In this document: piece after piece, positions 8,595-17,380 of the stretch | Layout: every line of letters starts with the position of its first letter | Numbering within the stretch: position 1 is the stretch's first letter | NCBI RefSeq assembly: GCF_015773195.1 | Contig: NZ_JADWYK010000004.1 | Location: forward strand, 248,001-312,000 | DNA from: Hymenobacter guriensis | Lineage (GTDB): Bacteria > Bacteroidota > Bacteroidia > Cytophagales > Hymenobacteraceae | Reading direction: 5' to 3' | Length of the DNA: 64,000 nt | Translations under genes and position numbers: made by a program | Notes under the pieces: model-generated | What the model was told of the DNA's origin: nothing | Database searches by the model: none | Seen by the model: the letters and a program-made list of their open reading frames with translations, nothing else

Positions 8595-10487
8595 ATGTCC
8601 TTGCCCAAACTGTTCCTGCTGCTATGGCTTCTCGGCAGCCGCTTCACCACCCTGGCGGCCTCCCCCACGGCTGCGCCCCGCACCTCCCCTATCACCCGCA
8701 TCGACCCCACGTTCTGGTGGGTGGGCATGAAAAACCCGAAGCTGCAGCTGCTGGTGCACGGCCCGGGTATTGCGGGCAGCCAGGTAGAGCTAGCCACTTA
8801 TGAGGGCGTCACCCTCGAAGGCTTCCGGAAGCTGGAAAGCCCCAACTACCTACTCGTCAACCTCACCATCAGCCCCACCGCCAAGCCCGGCAAGCTCAAG
8901 CTGCTGTTGAAGGGCACCAGGAAGGTGGCGTATGAATACGAGCTGCGCCAGCGCACCACCCCCGGTGACAAAACCAAGGTGCAGGGCATCAGCAGCGCTG
9001 ACCTGATTTACCTGCTCATGCCCGACCGGTTTGCCAATGGCGACCCAACCAACGATGTGGTAAAAGGCAACCGCGCCCCCGGCGTGGCCCGCGACTCCAT
9101 GTACGCCCGCCACGGCGGCGACCTGAAGGGCATAGAGCAGCACTTCGACTACCTGAAAGACCTGGGTGTGACGGCCATCTGGCCTACCCCGGTGGTCGAC
9201 AACAACATGCCCAAAGCCGGCTACCACGGCTACGCCCTTACCGACTACTACGCGGTAGACCCGCACTACGGCACTAACGAGGACTACGTGCGCTTTGTGC
9301 AGCGCGCCCACCAACAGGGTCTCAAGGTAATTCATGACGTGGTGCTCAACCACATTGGCAGCTACCACTACCTCTGGCTCGATCAGCCGGCCAAGGACTG
9401 GTTTCACCAGTGGCCCACGTTCACGCGCGGCAACTACCGCAACGGCACGGTAAACGACCCGCACGTAGCAGCCCAGGACCGCAAGCTGTTTAGCACCACC
9501 TGGTTCGATACAACCATGCCCGACCCGGCCCAGGAAAACCCGCTGGTGGCCACCTACCTCATCCAGAATTTCCTGTGGTGGGTGGAGTACACGGGCGTCG
9601 ACGGCTACCGTGTGGATACCTACACGTATTCCGACCCCGGGTTTCTGATGCAGTGGGGAAAGGCCATTCTGGAAGAGTACCCGCAGCTGGGCATGTTTGG
9701 CGAAACCTGGATGCAGGAGGCCGAGGGCGTGGCCCAGCAGGCTTTCTGGACGCGCAACGTATTTCCGCCCATCAACGGCTTCAAGAGCAACCTGCCCGGA
9801 GCCATCGACTTTATCTTGCGCCAGGCCTTGCTTGAAAGTCTGACCAAGCCCTCCGGGTTTGCCGAGGGCACCGCCAAACTCTACTACGCCGTGCAGGGCG
9901 ACTGGATGTACGAGGACGCCTCGCGCAACGTCATTTTCCTGGACAACCACGACGTGGACCGGGTTTTCTCGGTGCTGGGTGAGGACGTGCGCAAGCAGAA
10001 ATTGGCCCTGGCCTGGCTACTCACCGAGCGGGGCATCCCGCAGCTATACTACGGCACCGAGGTGCTGATGAAGAACTTCAGCCGCCCCGACGGATTGCTG
10101 CGGGAAGACTTCCCCGGCGGCTTCCCCGGCGACTCGAAAAACGCCTTCACGGCGGCCGGCCGCACCCCGGCCCAGCAGGACATGCACGCGTATGTGCGCA
10201 AGCTGGCCAACTACCGCAAAACCCACCCGGTGCTACAAACCGGCCAGCTCACCCACTTTGTGCCGGAAGACGGCGTGTATACCTATTTCCGCCACGATGC
10301 CCAAGGCCACACGGTGCTGGTGATGCTGAACTGCAACCCCACGGCGAAATCGGTGCCGCTGCAGCGCTTTGCCGAGCGCCTGCAAGGCTACACCTCAGCC
10401 CAAGACGTGCTGACGGATGCGGTGGTGACGGACCTGCAAACGGCCAGCGTACCGGCTTATACTGCCTTGGTTTGGGAGCTTCGCTAA
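8595..10487 (+). CDS. Secreted GH13 neopullulanase/cyclomaltodextrinase-like enzyme
   Basis: Hydrolyses alpha-1,4-glucans or cyclodextrins outside the cytoplasm. The 630-residue protein has a signal peptide (1-22), an N-terminal Ig-like cyclomaltodextrinase domain (about 35-125), the GH13 barrel, and a C-terminal beta domain (about 545-630). Catalytic residues are visible: nucleophile Asp341 in DGYRVD, acid/base Glu370 in MFGETW, and the transition-state stabiliser Asp453 in FLDNHD. The layout resembles SusA of the Bacteroides starch system, although no SusC/SusD genes are here. The ATG at 8595 is chosen for the signal peptide; the frame is open from 8493. It follows the regulator gene after 246 bp. 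Confidence 0.92.
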   Translation: MSLPKLFLLLWLLGSRFTTLAASPTAAPRTSPITRIDPTFWWVGMKNPKLQLLVHGPGIAGSQVELATYEGVTLEGFRKLESPNYLLVNLTISPTAKPGKLKLLLKGTRKVAYEYELRQRTTPGDKTKVQGISSADLIYLLMPDRFANGDPTNDVVKGNRAPGVARDSMYARHGGDLKGIEQHFDYLKDLGVTAIWPTPVVDNNMPKAGYHGYALTDYYAVDPHYGTNEDYVRFVQRAHQQGLKVIHDVVLNHIGSYHYLWLDQPAKDWFHQWPTFTRGNYRNGTVNDPHVAAQDRKLFSTTWFDTTMPDPAQENPLVATYLIQNFLWWVEYTGVDGYRVDTYTYSDPGFLMQWGKAILEEYPQLGMFGETWMQEAEGVAQQAFWTRNVFPPINGFKSNLPGAIDFILRQALLESLTKPSGFAEGTAKLYYAVQGDWMYEDASRNVIFLDNHDVDRVFSVLGEDVRKQKLALAWLLTERGIPQLYYGTEVLMKNFSRPDGLLREDFPGGFPGDSKNAFTAAGRTPAQQDMHAYVRKLANYRKTHPVLQTGQLTHFVPEDGVYTYFRHDAQGHTVLVMLNCNPTAKSVPLQRFAERLQGYTSAQDVLTDAVVTDLQTASVPAYTALVWELR

Positions 10488-10539
10488 GCCCGGTGCCTGG
10501 CTTACTGCTGCCATTCATCACCCTCATATCTGCTTTGTG

Positions 10540-11433
10540 ATGCATACCCTTATTCTGGGAGGTACCACCTTCGACCATATCGTAACGCTGCCCGAACTAC
10601 CGGCCCCGCAGCCGCAAACCATTCACCGGGCGCCTTTCCACGAAGGCACGGGCTCCACCGGCGCGGGCAAAGCCTTAGCCCTAACCAAGCTGGGCGTACC
10701 CAACGTCCTGTACTCCGCCGTGGGCGACGATGCCTACGGCCACCACATCCAGGCCGATTTGCGGGCGCAGGGTGTGGAAGCCCACTACGTAATGGACCCC
10801 GTCGGTACGGAGCGCCATGTGAACCTGATGGATGCCCAGGGCCAGCGGATTTCTATGTTCATCACGCAGGCATCCACCACCCTGCCTTTCGACCAGGCTG
10901 AAGTGGCAGCCTTGATCAAGGGCAGCGCGTGCGTGGTCCTGAACATCATTCCCTACTGCCAGCCGCTGATTCCGCTGCTGCAGGACTACCCCCACCCGAT
11001 CTGGACCGACCTGCATGACTACGACGGCCACAACCCCTACCATCAGCCTTTCATTGCTGCGGCCCAGTACATTCACCTCAGCTCCGATAACCTGCCCGAC
11101 TACCGACCGGTGATGGAGCAGTTGCGGGCGGCGGGCAAGCGCCTGGTGGTGTGCACCCACGGCGCGGCGGGGGCTACCCTGCTTACCGCTGAAGGCCAGT
11201 GGCTGGAACAGCCTGCCGTGCCCGCACCCGCCCTGGTCGACAGCAACGGGGCCGGCGACAATTTCTTTGCCGGCTTCCTTTATGGCTTTCTACGCGAGGA
11301 GCCCTGGCAAAAATGCCTGCAGTACGGCGCCTTGTGCGGAAGCTGGTGCGTGGGTGCCCTGGGCTTGGTAGACGCGCAGCTGAGCAGCTCCTGGCTGGAA
11401 AAAGCCTGGCACCACCACTTCGGCAATGCCTAG
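10540..11433 (+). CDS. PfkB/ribokinase-family sugar kinase
   Basis: ATP-dependent kinase of 297 residues for a sugar or nucleoside. Family signatures: an N-terminal glycine-rich segment (TGSTGAGKALALTKLG) and the C-terminal anion-hole/catalytic motif DSNGAGDNFFAGF, whose second Asp is the catalytic base. The substrate cannot be read from the sequence. The ATG at 10540 is preferred over the overlapping GTG at 10537. It lies 52 bp after the GH13 gene on the same strand and could be co-expressed to phosphorylate a product sugar, which is inference. Confidence 0.88.
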   Translation: MHTLILGGTTFDHIVTLPELPAPQPQTIHRAPFHEGTGSTGAGKALALTKLGVPNVLYSAVGDDAYGHHIQADLRAQGVEAHYVMDPVGTERHVNLMDAQGQRISMFITQASTTLPFDQAEVAALIKGSACVVLNIIPYCQPLIPLLQDYPHPIWTDLHDYDGHNPYHQPFIAAAQYIHLSSDNLPDYRPVMEQLRAAGKRLVVCTHGAAGATLLTAEGQWLEQPAVPAPALVDSNGAGDNFFAGFLYGFLREEPWQKCLQYGALCGSWCVGALGLVDAQLSSSWLEKAWHHHFGNA

Positions 11434-11702
11434 ATCGGCAAATGTTTTTCCTCCTGTTCTGCGCCTGCAATGCCTTCTATTGAGCTGTGTTGCGGGCGCA
11501 GGTATTTTTTAATCATAGGTCAGACGAAGCTGATGACCTGCCTCTCTTGGTGTAGCTCCACCTGCTGCATTCCTATGATTATGAGCCCACTACCTCTTTC
11601 CTTCTACGGAGAAGCTACTTTTTTTCACGGACCATACATCCTTTTGCGGCCCGGCTGAATCTAGCAGTATAGTACTCCGTTCTGTTTTCCTCTTTCTGAG
11701 CT

Positions 11703-11825
11703 ATGCTGAAGTCGTTTTCCTCTGATTGCGCCTCTCTCGAACAACAAGTAAAGCTGGTTTCCCGCATTGTGCGGGTCTGGACGCTGGTAGGCGCCGGCCT
11801 GCTGGTGTTTGCCACCTTCCTGTAG
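11703..11825 (+). CDS. Possible 40-residue single-span membrane protein
   Basis: A short ORF from ATG 11703 to TAG 11825. It has a polar N-terminal half (about 20 residues with an SLEQQVKLV phrase) and a C-terminal hydrophobic helix. About 70 percent of its third codon positions are G or C, which fits coding. Its 3' end overlaps the -33 element of the promoter for the next gene. No homologue is recognised; it may be a chance frame. Confidence 0.4.
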   Translation: MLKSFSSDCASLEQQVKLVSRIVRVWTLVGAGLLVFATFL

Positions 11826-11840
11826 CCGCCGTTACTTTTG
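11809..11840 (+). promoter_or_regulatory. Bacteroidota-type promoter of the endonuclease gene
   Basis: A TTG (11809-11811) and a TACTTTTG (11833-11840) separated by 21 bp match the phylum consensus TTG / TAnnTTTG. The start codon of the nuclease gene lies 23 bp downstream. Confidence 0.65.
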
Positions 11841-11863
11841 CGGCGTCTACCCTCCTTAGTGTT

Positions 11864-13297
11864 ATGCGCCTTTTCCTGCTGCCCGCCGCCCTGCTGCTGA
11901 GCGCCGCCACCCCTGCCTGTTCTTCCCAGCCCGCCGAAACAACTCCCAGCGCCCCCACTTCTGCGGCCGAACAGCCTGCCCAGGCGCCCGCCGGCCTGCG
12001 CGAAACCTTCGAGCAGGGCCAGAAAGCCTCTTACGCCGAGGCCGACGAAGCCCTGGCCTCGGGTTCCTGGCACTTCACCGATGCGCTGATTGGCGCTTCC
12101 GAGCAGGACCACAAGCGGGGTCAGCGGGCTGTGCGTCTGCGGGGCCAGGGTCGTCTGCGCATGAACTTCGATGCGCCCGCCGGTTTACGCCAGCTGCAGG
12201 TGTCGGCCGCCGCCTACGGCTCCGATGAAGCTAGTACCTGGGAGCTGTGGGGCAGCGTGGACGGGGGGCGCACGTACCGCCGCATCGGCCAGCCGGTCCG
12301 CACGCAAGGGGCGCGCCTCGTTGTCACCACCTTCGAAGGCAGTACCTCTACGCCATTGCGGCTGGAAATCCGAAAAACCGACGGTGGCTCCGGCCGCCTG
12401 AATATCGATGACATCGTGCTGAGCAGCTCGGCCGGAGCGGCTACCTCAACCGTGGTAGTGCCGGGCACCCGGCCTGCACCCGCCGCGTCTTCGTTGCCGC
12501 CCGCTACCACTGCCCGCGCCGAAGCGGTAGTAACGCGCCGCGACGACAACCTGGCGCTGGGCAACCCCAGCGGCGCTACGGCCAGCTTGAGCACGCCTAC
12601 CAACTACCTGCTTGCCAAACCGCAGTATACGCTCAGCTACAACGCTCAGCGCGGCACGCCCAACTGGGTGAGCTGGCACCTGAACCGCGCCTGGATGGGC
12701 AGCGCCCCCCGCCAGGACGACTTCCGGCCCGACCCGGCTCTGCCTCGCGAGTTCTACCAGGTGACGCCCCGCTCCTACTCCGGCTCGGGCTTCGACCGGG
12801 GCCACAACTGCCCTTCGGCCGACCGCACCACTGACCTCGACGACAACTCCAGCACCTTCCTGATGACAAACATGATTCCGCAGGCCGGCGCCAACAACCA
12901 GCGCACCTGGAGCGGGCTGGAAGAGTGGACGCGCACCCAGGTGGAGCGCGGGCAGGAGGTTTACGTTGTCATGGGCTGCTACGGCAAGGGCGGCGCCGGC
13001 ACGGCGGGCCCGCGCACCACCCTCGACAATGGCCGCGTGACGGTGCCGGCCCGGGTGTGGAAAGTGCTGGTGATACTACCCGAAGGCAGCAACGACCTGC
13101 AGCGCATTGCTGCCGGCCAGGCCCGCATTCTGGCCGTGGATACGCCCAACGACCAGCAGGTAAGCCCCGACTGGAGCCGTTACCGCGTGAGCGTGGATGC
13201 CATTGAAGCCGCCACCGGCCTCGACCTGCTGAGCGCCCTACCCCGCCCTGTGCAGGAGCAGCTGGAAAGCCGCGCCGACACTGGTGCTATTCGGTAG
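11864..13297 (+). CDS. Secreted DNA/RNA non-specific endonuclease (NUC1/NucA family), lipoprotein
   Basis: A 477-residue nuclease exported as a probable lipoprotein (cysteine 19, in ATPACSS, after a hydrophobic signal). Residues about 40-195 form a jelly-roll-like beta domain (CBM-like phrases SWHFTDALIG and LNIDDIVLSS). A low-complexity Ala/Pro/Thr linker follows, then the beta-beta-alpha-metal endonuclease domain from about 230. The catalytic motif DRGH is present (His314 in GFDRGHNCPS) and the metal-binding Asn region in TNMIPQ. The ATG at 11864 is set by the signal peptide and the upstream promoter. A protein carrying a NuiA-like inhibitor domain is encoded 4 kb away. Confidence 0.9.
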   Translation: MRLFLLPAALLLSAATPACSSQPAETTPSAPTSAAEQPAQAPAGLRETFEQGQKASYAEADEALASGSWHFTDALIGASEQDHKRGQRAVRLRGQGRLRMNFDAPAGLRQLQVSAAAYGSDEASTWELWGSVDGGRTYRRIGQPVRTQGARLVVTTFEGSTSTPLRLEIRKTDGGSGRLNIDDIVLSSSAGAATSTVVVPGTRPAPAASSLPPATTARAEAVVTRRDDNLALGNPSGATASLSTPTNYLLAKPQYTLSYNAQRGTPNWVSWHLNRAWMGSAPRQDDFRPDPALPREFYQVTPRSYSGSGFDRGHNCPSADRTTDLDDNSSTFLMTNMIPQAGANNQRTWSGLEEWTRTQVERGQEVYVVMGCYGKGGAGTAGPRTTLDNGRVTVPARVWKVLVILPEGSNDLQRIAAGQARILAVDTPNDQQVSPDWSRYRVSVDAIEAATGLDLLSALPRPVQEQLESRADTGAIR

Positions 13298-13525
13298 TCA
13301 TATTGTGTTTTTATCTTATTTAATCAATCTAAATCGTTTGCGGTAAACTCTTTTTTTGCTTTCAGGTTATGGCAGTCGAGTAGACGTTTGAGGTTTTGGC
13401 TGAAACACCTGACCCAACAAGGAGCTATTTTGGCAGTCGGCTGAACTACCAGTGCACCATTCTGTATTTCAGACTATTGCGCATATTTTTGGGTAGAAGT
13501 AAAGTAAATAGCAGATCTTTGCGAC

Positions 13526-13533
13526 TACCTTTG
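13526..13533 (+). promoter_or_regulatory. Putative -7 box (TACCTTTG) upstream of the DUF5686 gene
   Basis: The octamer matches TAnnTTTG and lies 25 bp before the ATG at 13559. I do not see a convincing TTG at the expected distance, so only the -7 element is called. Confidence 0.4.
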
Positions 13534-13558
13534 CAAGGTATTGGAGGAGTTTGGGTTC

Positions 13559-16066
13559 ATGAAAAAAGTATTACTACTGGTGTTGCTGGTGCTTGGAGTC
13601 GGGTTGTCCGTTTCGCAAGCTCAGCAAATTGTATTTAGCGGACATGTTACCGAAGCGGCTACCGGCCAGCCTGTACCTTTCGCTTCCATCTTCGTGCGGG
13701 GTACCAGCCTCGGCGTCACGGCCGATGAGAACGGTCATTTCCGTCTCACCGTCAACCGCAGCATCGATTCTCTCTCGGCCGGGGCAGTGGGCTTCAAGCC
13801 GCTAAGCCGGGCCGTAAGCAAGGCGCCCGCGCAAACCATCAACTTTGCCCTGCCCAGCAGCAGCGTTTCGCTGGGCGAGGTGGTGGTGCGGGCCGGCGAA
13901 AATCCGGCCTTTGCCGTGCTCCGTAAGGTGCAGCAGCACAAAAAGCAAAACGACAAAGCCCAGCTCGAAGCCTTCGAATTCAACTCCTACAACCGCGTGG
14001 AGGTGTCATTGTCGGACGTGACGGACCGGCTGGCGCGCCAGAAGGTAATCCGGGATATGACGTCGGTGGCGCAGGGCGTGGGCGAGATGGAGCGCAATGC
14101 CAGCGGCAAGCCTACTGTGCCGGTGTTTGCCTCGGAGGTGCTGTCGCGCTACTACGTGCGGCACCGCCCCAATCGGGAGCGGGAGGAAATCAAGCATTCC
14201 CAGCTGCATGGCGTGGCCCCGCGCGACGGCTCAGTCCTCTCGCAGGTGCTGGGCTCATCCTTTCAGGACTACGATTTCTACCCCAACTGGCAGATTGTGA
14301 TGGGCAAGGACTTTATGTCGCCCATTGCCGATGGCTGGCGCATTACCTACGACTACGACCTGGAAGACTCCGTGTATGTGGGCCAGGACCGCTGCTACCA
14401 GCTGAAAGTGTGGCCGCGCCGCGCTCAGGACCTCGCTTTCACCGGCCGCATCTGGATTACGATGAACTCGTACGCGCTGCGGCGGGTGGACCTGACCGTA
14501 GACCCCAAGGCCAACATCAACTTCGTGGACCAGATTCGGGTGTACCAGGACCTGACGCCCAGCGCGGCGGGGCCGTGGCTGCCGCTGCGCACCCGCGTGG
14601 TGGTGGGCCTGAAACCCACGAAAAAGCAAACCGGGTTGCTGGTGCGCTTCAACACGACCAACTCCGGCTTCGATGTGGAGCACCCGCACGAGGCTAAGTT
14701 CTACGAACAGCCTTTTGCCTCGGCTACCGATGCCCTGGAAATTCCGGCTGGCTTCTGGGAGCAGCACCGGCCCGATACGCTCACGGCCCAGGAGGTACGC
14801 ACTCTTACGGCCCTCGACTCTGTGGGCAAGCTGCGCTCCGTGCGCTCTACCCTGGAGCTGGCCGATTTGCTGGTGACGGGCTACAAGCAAGTGGGCAAGT
14901 TTGAGCTGGGCCCGGTGCCGAGCATCTTCACCTACAATAACGTGGAAGGCGGCCGCATTCAGGCTGGCTTCCGCACCAGCGGCGACCTGAACCCCAACTG
15001 GTTTGTGCGCACCTACGTGGCCTACGGCACCAAGGACCAGGATTTCAAGTATGGCCTGACCGGCTACCGCGTGCTCAACCGCCGGAACTGGACGCTCCTG
15101 GGCTTTGAGCGCAGCCACGACGTAGACCAAGTGGCCTTGCTCGACAACGGCTACGCCACCGAAAACCCCTTGTTCGATGCGGCTGTGCGCTTTGGCAACA
15201 TCAAGCCGGGGCGGCCCCTGTGGCGGCAGGTGACGGGCGTTTCGGCTCAATCAGACTTGTTTCACGGCTTCAGCCAGAAGATTACGCTCCGTCATCAGCG
15301 CTTCGACCCGCTCTACGACTTTGCCTACTACACCAGCGCCGACCACGAGCCCGGCGCCCCCACCGCCGACAAATTCGCGTTGTCGGAGGTGATTCTGGAG
15401 TCGCGCTACGCTCCGGACGAAACCGTGATTCAGAATAAGAACCGGCGCTACGCGGTAGGGCTGGCCAAGTGGCCGGTGTTTACGCTGCGCTACACCCGTG
15501 GCTTCGATGGCGTGCTGGGCAGTGACTTCGCCTACCACAAGTTCAACCTGCTGGTGACGCACAGCCTGCAGCTGGGCCAGCTGGGCCGCACCGAGTACAT
15601 CGTGGATGCGGGCTACATTCCGAGCACCATTCCGTACCCGGTGCTAAAAAGCCACCTCGGCAACGAGTCGCCCATCTACACCACCAGTGCCTACAACCTG
15701 ATGCGCTACTTCGAGTTTGTAAGCGACCGGTACGCGTCCCTGCACTTCGAGCACTATTTCGAGGGGTTATTTATCAACTCGGTGCCGCTGCTCAAGAAGC
15801 TCGACTGGCGCCTGCTGGCCTCCGGCAACGTGCTCTACGGCGGCGTAAGCCAGGCCAACCGCAACGCCACCCCGCTGACGGATGAAAACGGCGCGGCCCT
15901 GCCCACCTTCCGGCCGCTGGACAGCAAGCCCTACGTGGAGCTGGGCTACGGCGTGGAAAATATCTTCAAAGTATTTCGCGTGGATTTCATCCACCGCCTC
16001 ACGTACCGCGACCTGCCTGAGGTGAAGACCTTCGGCGTGAAGGTGTGCGCCCAGTTCAAGCTGTAA
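13559..16066 (+). CDS. DUF5686 outer-membrane protein with carboxypeptidase-like regulatory domain
   Basis: An 835-residue envelope protein. A signal peptide (1-21) is followed by a CarboxypepD_reg-like beta domain (about 23-110; FSGHVTEAATGQPVPFASI) and then the long DUF5686 region, rich in alternating aromatic strands toward the C-terminus (for example FRVDFIHRLTYRDLP), as expected of an outer-membrane barrel. It ends in KVCAQFKL. The function is not known; members are common in Bacteroidota and resemble TonB-dependent-receptor-like barrels without a plug. The ATG at 13559 is chosen for the signal peptide. Confidence 0.87.
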   Translation: MKKVLLLVLLVLGVGLSVSQAQQIVFSGHVTEAATGQPVPFASIFVRGTSLGVTADENGHFRLTVNRSIDSLSAGAVGFKPLSRAVSKAPAQTINFALPSSSVSLGEVVVRAGENPAFAVLRKVQQHKKQNDKAQLEAFEFNSYNRVEVSLSDVTDRLARQKVIRDMTSVAQGVGEMERNASGKPTVPVFASEVLSRYYVRHRPNREREEIKHSQLHGVAPRDGSVLSQVLGSSFQDYDFYPNWQIVMGKDFMSPIADGWRITYDYDLEDSVYVGQDRCYQLKVWPRRAQDLAFTGRIWITMNSYALRRVDLTVDPKANINFVDQIRVYQDLTPSAAGPWLPLRTRVVVGLKPTKKQTGLLVRFNTTNSGFDVEHPHEAKFYEQPFASATDALEIPAGFWEQHRPDTLTAQEVRTLTALDSVGKLRSVRSTLELADLLVTGYKQVGKFELGPVPSIFTYNNVEGGRIQAGFRTSGDLNPNWFVRTYVAYGTKDQDFKYGLTGYRVLNRRNWTLLGFERSHDVDQVALLDNGYATENPLFDAAVRFGNIKPGRPLWRQVTGVSAQSDLFHGFSQKITLRHQRFDPLYDFAYYTSADHEPGAPTADKFALSEVILESRYAPDETVIQNKNRRYAVGLAKWPVFTLRYTRGFDGVLGSDFAYHKFNLLVTHSLQLGQLGRTEYIVDAGYIPSTIPYPVLKSHLGNESPIYTTSAYNLMRYFEFVSDRYASLHFEHYFEGLFINSVPLLKKLDWRLLASGNVLYGGVSQANRNATPLTDENGAALPTFRPLDSKPYVELGYGVENIFKVFRVDFIHRLTYRDLPEVKTFGVKVCAQFKL

Positions 16067-16244
16067 GCTTTCCGGACGGGTTTTCCCCCTGCTGCCTCCG
16101 CGTGCCACCCGGGCAAGGCGGAGGCAGCTGCGTTTCTGGTGCCAGCGGAGCTATCTGGTTGCGTTCTGCAGTTAAAGGCAAGTGGCCATGCGTATAGTTG
16201 AGGTAGAGCGGGTAATTTGCGGCCACTCCCTGTCTGCCTTACCT

Positions 16245-17294
16245 ATGGCTTCCTCCGAAAACATCTACACCCCGCGTCAGCAGTATGTGCTGCTGATTTT
16301 GTGCCTGGTAGCGCTGGCCGCCCTCATTCTGGTAGGACTGGGCAGCTATATCACGGCGTTTCTGGGAGCAGGCATCCTGTATGTGGTGCTGCGGCCGTGG
16401 TTTCAGGCTTTGGTGCACCGGCGCCGGTGGAACAAGCAGCTGGTTACGGCGGGGCTGCTCACGTTTGCCTTCGTGGTCATCATCCTACCCTTCACGGCTC
16501 TCACGCTCATGCTGGTAAGTCGTATTCGGCTGTATGCTCAGGATACCAGCCAGATAATGGCCGTCCTGCACAAAATCGAGCAGAAAACCGGCTATGCCAT
16601 TACCACCGAGCAGAATGTGCGCGGCCTGGTGCAGCAAAGCGTGAGCTGGCTCAGCCAGCGTATTCCGTCCCTGGCCACCGGGCTGCTGCACTTCACCGTC
16701 ATCATTGGGCTGATGTTGTTCACGCTGTACTTCATGTACACGCAGGAACAGGGCTTCCTGCGCGGCCTGCGGCGCTACCTGCCCTTCCGCCCGAATACCC
16801 TGCATGAACTGGGTGAGTCGCTTAAAAACAACGTAAATGCCAACGTACTCGGGCAGGCGCTTATCTCCCTGGTGCAGGCGCTGCTCACGGCCATTACGCT
16901 CCAGCTGTTTGGCGTGCCCGATGCCATTTTCTGGGGCGTAGTGAGCTTTTTTATGGCTTTTATCCCGGTGCTGGGCACGCCCTTGGTGTGGGGACCGGCG
17001 GCCATCATCAAGCTTTCCCAGGGCCATACCGGCCAGGGCGTGGGCATCCTGCTGATTGGTGTCATCGTCATCATGAACATCGATAACCTGCTGCGCATCC
17101 TGCTGGCCCGCCGCATCGGCGACATTCATCCGCTGATTACGCTGGCCGGCGTGGTGCTGGGCGTCGAAATTTTCGGGATTCTGGGGCTGGTGCTGGGGCC
17201 GCTGCTGCTCTCCTACTTTATCGTACTCATCAAAGTATTTGAGCGCGAAAACCGTATCCGCCGTCGCACCGTGCGGGCGGAGAATACGCCCTAA
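16245..17294 (+). CDS. AI-2E family transporter / PerM-like permease
   Basis: A 349-residue inner-membrane protein. Hydrophobic segments occur at about residues 13-50, 60-87, 145-170 and 205-320, with the typical soluble stretch between helices 3 and 4. The late signatures FWGVVSFFMAFIPVLGTPLVW and GGGVLG-like PLITLAGVVLGVEIFG region match the family. Members export small molecules or exchange ions; the substrate is unknown. The ATG at 16245 is preferred; upstream codons to 16182 are not family-like. It faces the HIT gene, with an inverted repeat between them. Confidence 0.85.
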   Translation: MASSENIYTPRQQYVLLILCLVALAALILVGLGSYITAFLGAGILYVVLRPWFQALVHRRRWNKQLVTAGLLTFAFVVIILPFTALTLMLVSRIRLYAQDTSQIMAVLHKIEQKTGYAITTEQNVRGLVQQSVSWLSQRIPSLATGLLHFTVIIGLMLFTLYFMYTQEQGFLRGLRRYLPFRPNTLHELGESLKNNVNANVLGQALISLVQALLTAITLQLFGVPDAIFWGVVSFFMAFIPVLGTPLVWGPAAIIKLSQGHTGQGVGILLIGVIVIMNIDNLLRILLARRIGDIHPLITLAGVVLGVEIFGILGLVLGPLLLSYFIVLIKVFERENRIRRRTVRAENTP

Positions 17295-17312
17295 GCTATT
17301 CGGGTTTACAGA

Positions 17313-17364
17313 ACCAGAAAGCTCGTTTTCCTCCTTTAACAAGGAAGCAAACGAGCTTTCTGGT
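17313..17364. terminator. Long inverted repeat between convergent genes
   Basis: Perfect 16-bp arms (17313-17328 and 17349-17364) around a 20-base spacer. It lies between the ends of the permease and HIT genes and would form a stem on either transcript. The T-runs are weak, so it may be a bidirectional terminator or simply an mRNA-stabilising stem. Confidence 0.6.
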
Positions 17365-17380
17365 CTTAACTGCAGCACTA

